Origin: Lanius collurio
Lineage: Eukaryota > Chordata > Aves > Passeriformes > Laniidae
DNA: 64,000 bases
Direction: 5' to 3'
Assembly (NCBI GenBank): GCA_020086605.1
Contig: JACBWW010000049.1
Span: 2,318,041 to 2,382,040 of the forward strand
A program made the position numbers and the translations under genes. A model generated the notes under the pieces. That model saw only the letters and a list, made by a program, of their open reading frames with translations, was not told the origin of the DNA and did no database searches. Numbering within the stretch: position 1 is the first letter of the stretch; every line of letters begins with the position of its first letter. Shown one piece after another: positions 61,180 to 64,000 of this stretch.

Positions 61180-62040
61180 CAGCAGGGAGGGCTGGGGGTG
61201 AGCTGGTGCCTGGTGCGGGTGTGAAGCAGAGGAGGAAAGGCGGCAGCATCCACGGTTCTTGCACCTGAGGTTGCAAAATGGAGCTGTTTTGAGGCAGCTG
61301 GAGGGGAAACCGCTCTGGCAGCAGCTTGTGCCCAGCATCGGATGGGAGGGGCTTCCACAAATCTGCTTCCTCGCCCTGTCTAACAGGGGTTGGTTTTTTC
61401 TGATTTTTTTCTCACTCCACGTGGCTCGTAGCCTACGAATAATGGTTGTGCAAAGCAAAGAAGTCTGGTCTGGTGATTAGGGATAATCAGCACTACGCCA
61501 ACCTTTGTGTAATGTCACGTAATGTTTTACCTGCAGCCTCCCCTGTGAATTGCTGCCCTGCGAGATTTGGGAGGGCAGAGGGGGTGAGCTCCTGTGAATT
61601 GCTTCCCTGCCAGATTTGGGAGGGCAAAGGGGGCGAGCTCCTGCTTTGCCCAGCTGCCAGTGAATTCGTGTGGGTTTGCTCTTTCCTGAGCTCTCAGCAC
61701 TCTCCAGCCCGAACGTGAAAGTTGTGTAACAACCCCTTCCTCAGCCTTGACTCAAAGGCTGCGAGCTCGGTGATTCACCCCGGCTTCACCACCTGCTTTC
61801 TCTGGAACTGCCGGCTGAAACCCCAGCTCAAGGGAGGCTGTGCGGAGGCCAGGGGAGATGCTGTCCCCCAGCCCACTCCTGCCCACGCTGCCGGCCCCGA
61901 GTGACAGCTGTGGGGTTATATTTGTCACAGGTGTGCACTTCACATCTGACATTAAAAAGCCCCGAGGGGAGGAGGAGGAGGGGAAGAGAAGGTGTCCTTC
62001 CTTCGTGGGAAGCCTTCTCCTCTGTTTGGCGTTTTGGAGG
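61180..62040. other. GC- and CpG-richer patch
   Basis: I count about 27 CpG in 860 bases, against very few in the rest of the window, and G+C is clearly above the surroundings. My rough observed/expected CpG is only about 0.4, so it does not meet the usual CpG-island rule. It contains the 49-bp tandem repeat and several short open frames on both strands (for example 61259-61480, 61446-61718 and 61828-62052) with no recognised domain. It could be a decayed island, an alternative promoter or simply a GC-rich patch. Confidence 0.5.
61542..61645. repeat. 49-bp tandem repeat, two copies plus a partial one
   Basis: Unit 1 (61542-61590) and unit 2 (61591-61639) both start CCTGTGAATTGC and end GGGGGTGAGCT or GGGGGCGAGCT; they differ at four positions. 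A partial third unit begins CCTG at 61640. Since 49 is not a multiple of three, the repeat shifts the frame between units, which argues against the overlapping open frame (61446-61718) being a gene. Confidence 0.93.
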
Positions 62041-64000
62041 TTTTACAGTCATTAGACTGTCACCTTCACAATTGCCTCACCCAAAGTTTGCTGGGGCTTA
62101 AACACATCTTCCTTGTGACAACGATTTCAGCCCTGGCAGGATCTAAAAAAGGCTTTTAATCCTAGTTATTTTCTGTTCCGCTTAATTGCCTTACCCAACA
62201 CTTATGCTTCATATAAAGACAATCCATCTTTTTCCCACTTACTTCTGTAATAATCATTATCCTCCTCTGCAGAAATAAAATTTAAAAAAAAAAAAATTAA
62301 AAAGAGGAAAAAAAGTGATAGGGGTTAGGAGGAAACTTGACATTGAAAACAGACACTGAAATTATAGATGTCTTTGAATAATCCACAATATTTTTCATGC
62401 ACTTCACAGAGTTCCTTTCTGGAGCTAATGGAGCTTTTAATAGGGGATGCTTCCCCCCTCCATTCTCCATGCAACTTCCCCTCCCTCTTCCTCTTCCACT
62501 GTGAAGTTTCCATGAGTAATCCCAAAAACAATATTTAGATGACTGAAACATTAGAGCATAATGTTACTGCATAATACAGCATGTCCAGAACGTTCCTCTG
62601 GGATGGAAATCTTTTCAGTATATTAAAGGAGAAGTAAACATTGTAGTGGGGATAAAAACAGATGCTTTGAAAAGCTATTTTACATTTTTGCCATTTTCTT
62701 ACACTCGTGTCAACTTTATTGGAGCAGCATCAGCTATCCTAAAAGTTTTCTGGGGACAAGCCCCTTTCTTTTCATGAGAGTTGGGAGCCCACCTGGTTGT
62801 ATCTGTCATGTCCTCCCTATCCTTTCTTGTGTGCCATTTACCAGGAAACCCCCAGGTCAGGTACCATTTCTGCACTGCACTAAAAACACTGTTATGTTTT
62901 CCCTAACTTGCAAGACAACCAAAACTACTTCTGTTGTCTTTATCTGGTATTTGTGTCATCTGTCAAACAGTGAAATCAGACTCTGCCCTTGGTGACCCAA
63001 GCGTTTATCCACATATATCAGATTAGTATTTTTCACGTCAAATTTGGCTGTTTAAAGAGTCCTGATACAAAAATGAAGAACTAAAATATTTCCAGAGTTG
63101 CGTGGAGTTGTTGTTTGTCCAGGGACGAGGATGCTGTGGCAGCAAAGCACTTTTTTGAGCAAGATTGAGATAATTTGGGGGCAGCTCCTTGCTCTTCCTC
63201 AGACTCTCTGTTTGAGTGTGGGCAAGCCCCACCACTTCACCAGGCAGCCCTTTATCATCTCCCAAACAGGGCTGACAGAAGATATTAATTCTCCATCTTA
63301 CAGGCACATGATGAGAATAAATCCACAAAGAAAGGTTCTGGGCACGGCTGCACCAAAGGATCTGTGGTTTCAGTGGAGGTTCCCAAGGCATCTCTAAACT
63401 GCCTAAACCAAGAGCAGCCTCTCACAGAGCTCAGACCACACTGAGACCACTGCAAAGTGAGCCCAGGTACAGCCAAATTACAGAGCAGACACAACACTGA
63501 ATCATGTCATATGGAGAGGGTTAAAGACAGATACACTGCTTGTCTTTTAGACACCAGATCTGTGCCATTAATGTGGTAAGAGCAATAGAAAACCTGCTAT
63601 TAAAGGGTTTTGTTTTCACATCAACCTTCTTCTCACATCCATTAGAAACTTGTGGCATGGTAAATTGGTCTTGACAAGGGTGGGGTATTTTTTTGCTGGG
63701 CTTGGGTTTAAATAGAGCTACTTGCAATTCTCATTTCCCACTGCATCAGTGTCTTCAAGAAAGGAGATTTTTTTTTTTTTTTTTCACATACAAAAATAGA
63801 AACATCTCAGTGGAAATTCACAGATCCTGCAGCCACTTTGCTGACCTTGTCAGCTGGCCATCTTTTCTCATGCAAAATGTTTCACGTGAACAGCTCTTGT
63901 TTTATGCCTTGTAACATTTTTCATGTGACTCATGAGAAGTGATTCATATTTCTTTGGTATTCGCTAAAGATCATACTTAGAAATCTAATTCTTAGAAATT
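62041..64000. other. Non-coding stretch to the window end
   Basis: A runs lie near 62282-62296 and a run of 17 T at 63768-63784. Overlapping frames at 63038-63397 on both strands have no recognised domain. No known repeat is seen. Confidence 0.45.

Noticed and set aside
61180..62040. True CpG island
   Set aside because: CpG observed/expected is only about 0.4 by my count, below the usual threshold; listed only as a GC-rich patch.
1..64000. CRISPR arrays, tRNA or rRNA genes, bacterial operons
   Set aside because: No regularly spaced identical repeats, no tRNA A/B-box pair with cloverleaf, no rRNA blocks, and the repeat content is avian nuclear DNA.

Overview
This window looks like gene-free bird DNA: intergenic or deep-intronic sequence of a nuclear chromosome. 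It is AT-rich, has stop codons in all frames, and carries many single-base runs. I recognise no complete protein-coding gene and no tRNA, rRNA or CRISPR array. The call of a bird rests mainly on about 16 fragments of the avian LINE retrotransposon CR1, on both strands. Most are 5'-truncated copies that end in the typical CR1 3' tail (forms of CCTTCCAACCCAAACCATTC followed by a decayed ATTCTATG). A fragment at 5783-6035 matches my memory of a dispersed LTR found in many non-galliform birds, which weakly suggests Neoaves.

Layout. Bases 1-123 hold a short open frame running in from the left edge; it could be the end of a coding exon or pseudogene, but support is weak. From 124 to 14 kb is AT-rich DNA with the LTR fragment (5.8 kb), two CR1 copies (6.4 and 8.3 kb) and a (CAA)n microsatellite. 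From 14 to 24 kb there is a cluster of six CR1 pieces (14.0, 17.9, 19.4, 21.4 and two short opposed ends at 23.1 kb), followed by a G-poor degenerate tandem array at 23.69-23.96 kb. From 24 to 36 kb is mostly unique sequence with a minus-strand CR1 reverse-transcriptase fragment (29.5 kb), an A-rich tract (30.8 kb) and another CR1 (32.3 kb). From 36.7 to 38.5 kb there is a CR1 tail and then a non-CR1 direct duplication: two copies of about 307 bp, about 95% identical, 1.27 kb apart. From 38.5 to 61 kb is mainly unique DNA with short CR1 ends, a G-quadruplex-type C-run, a hairpin and several microsatellites. From 61.18 to 62.04 kb is a GC- and CpG-richer patch containing a 49-bp tandem repeat.

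How it works together. There is no operon, pathway or gene cassette to reconstruct. The only recognisable coding information is decayed CR1 ORF2 (reverse transcriptase and C-terminal domain), which implies retrotransposition in trans by other copies in the past. CR1 makes up roughly 3.3 kb (about 5%) by my boundaries. The features most worth checking are the 307-bp duplication, the strand-asymmetric array at 23.7 kb, the GC-rich patch with its minisatellite and the left-edge open frame. I did not find a convincing undescribed biological system.
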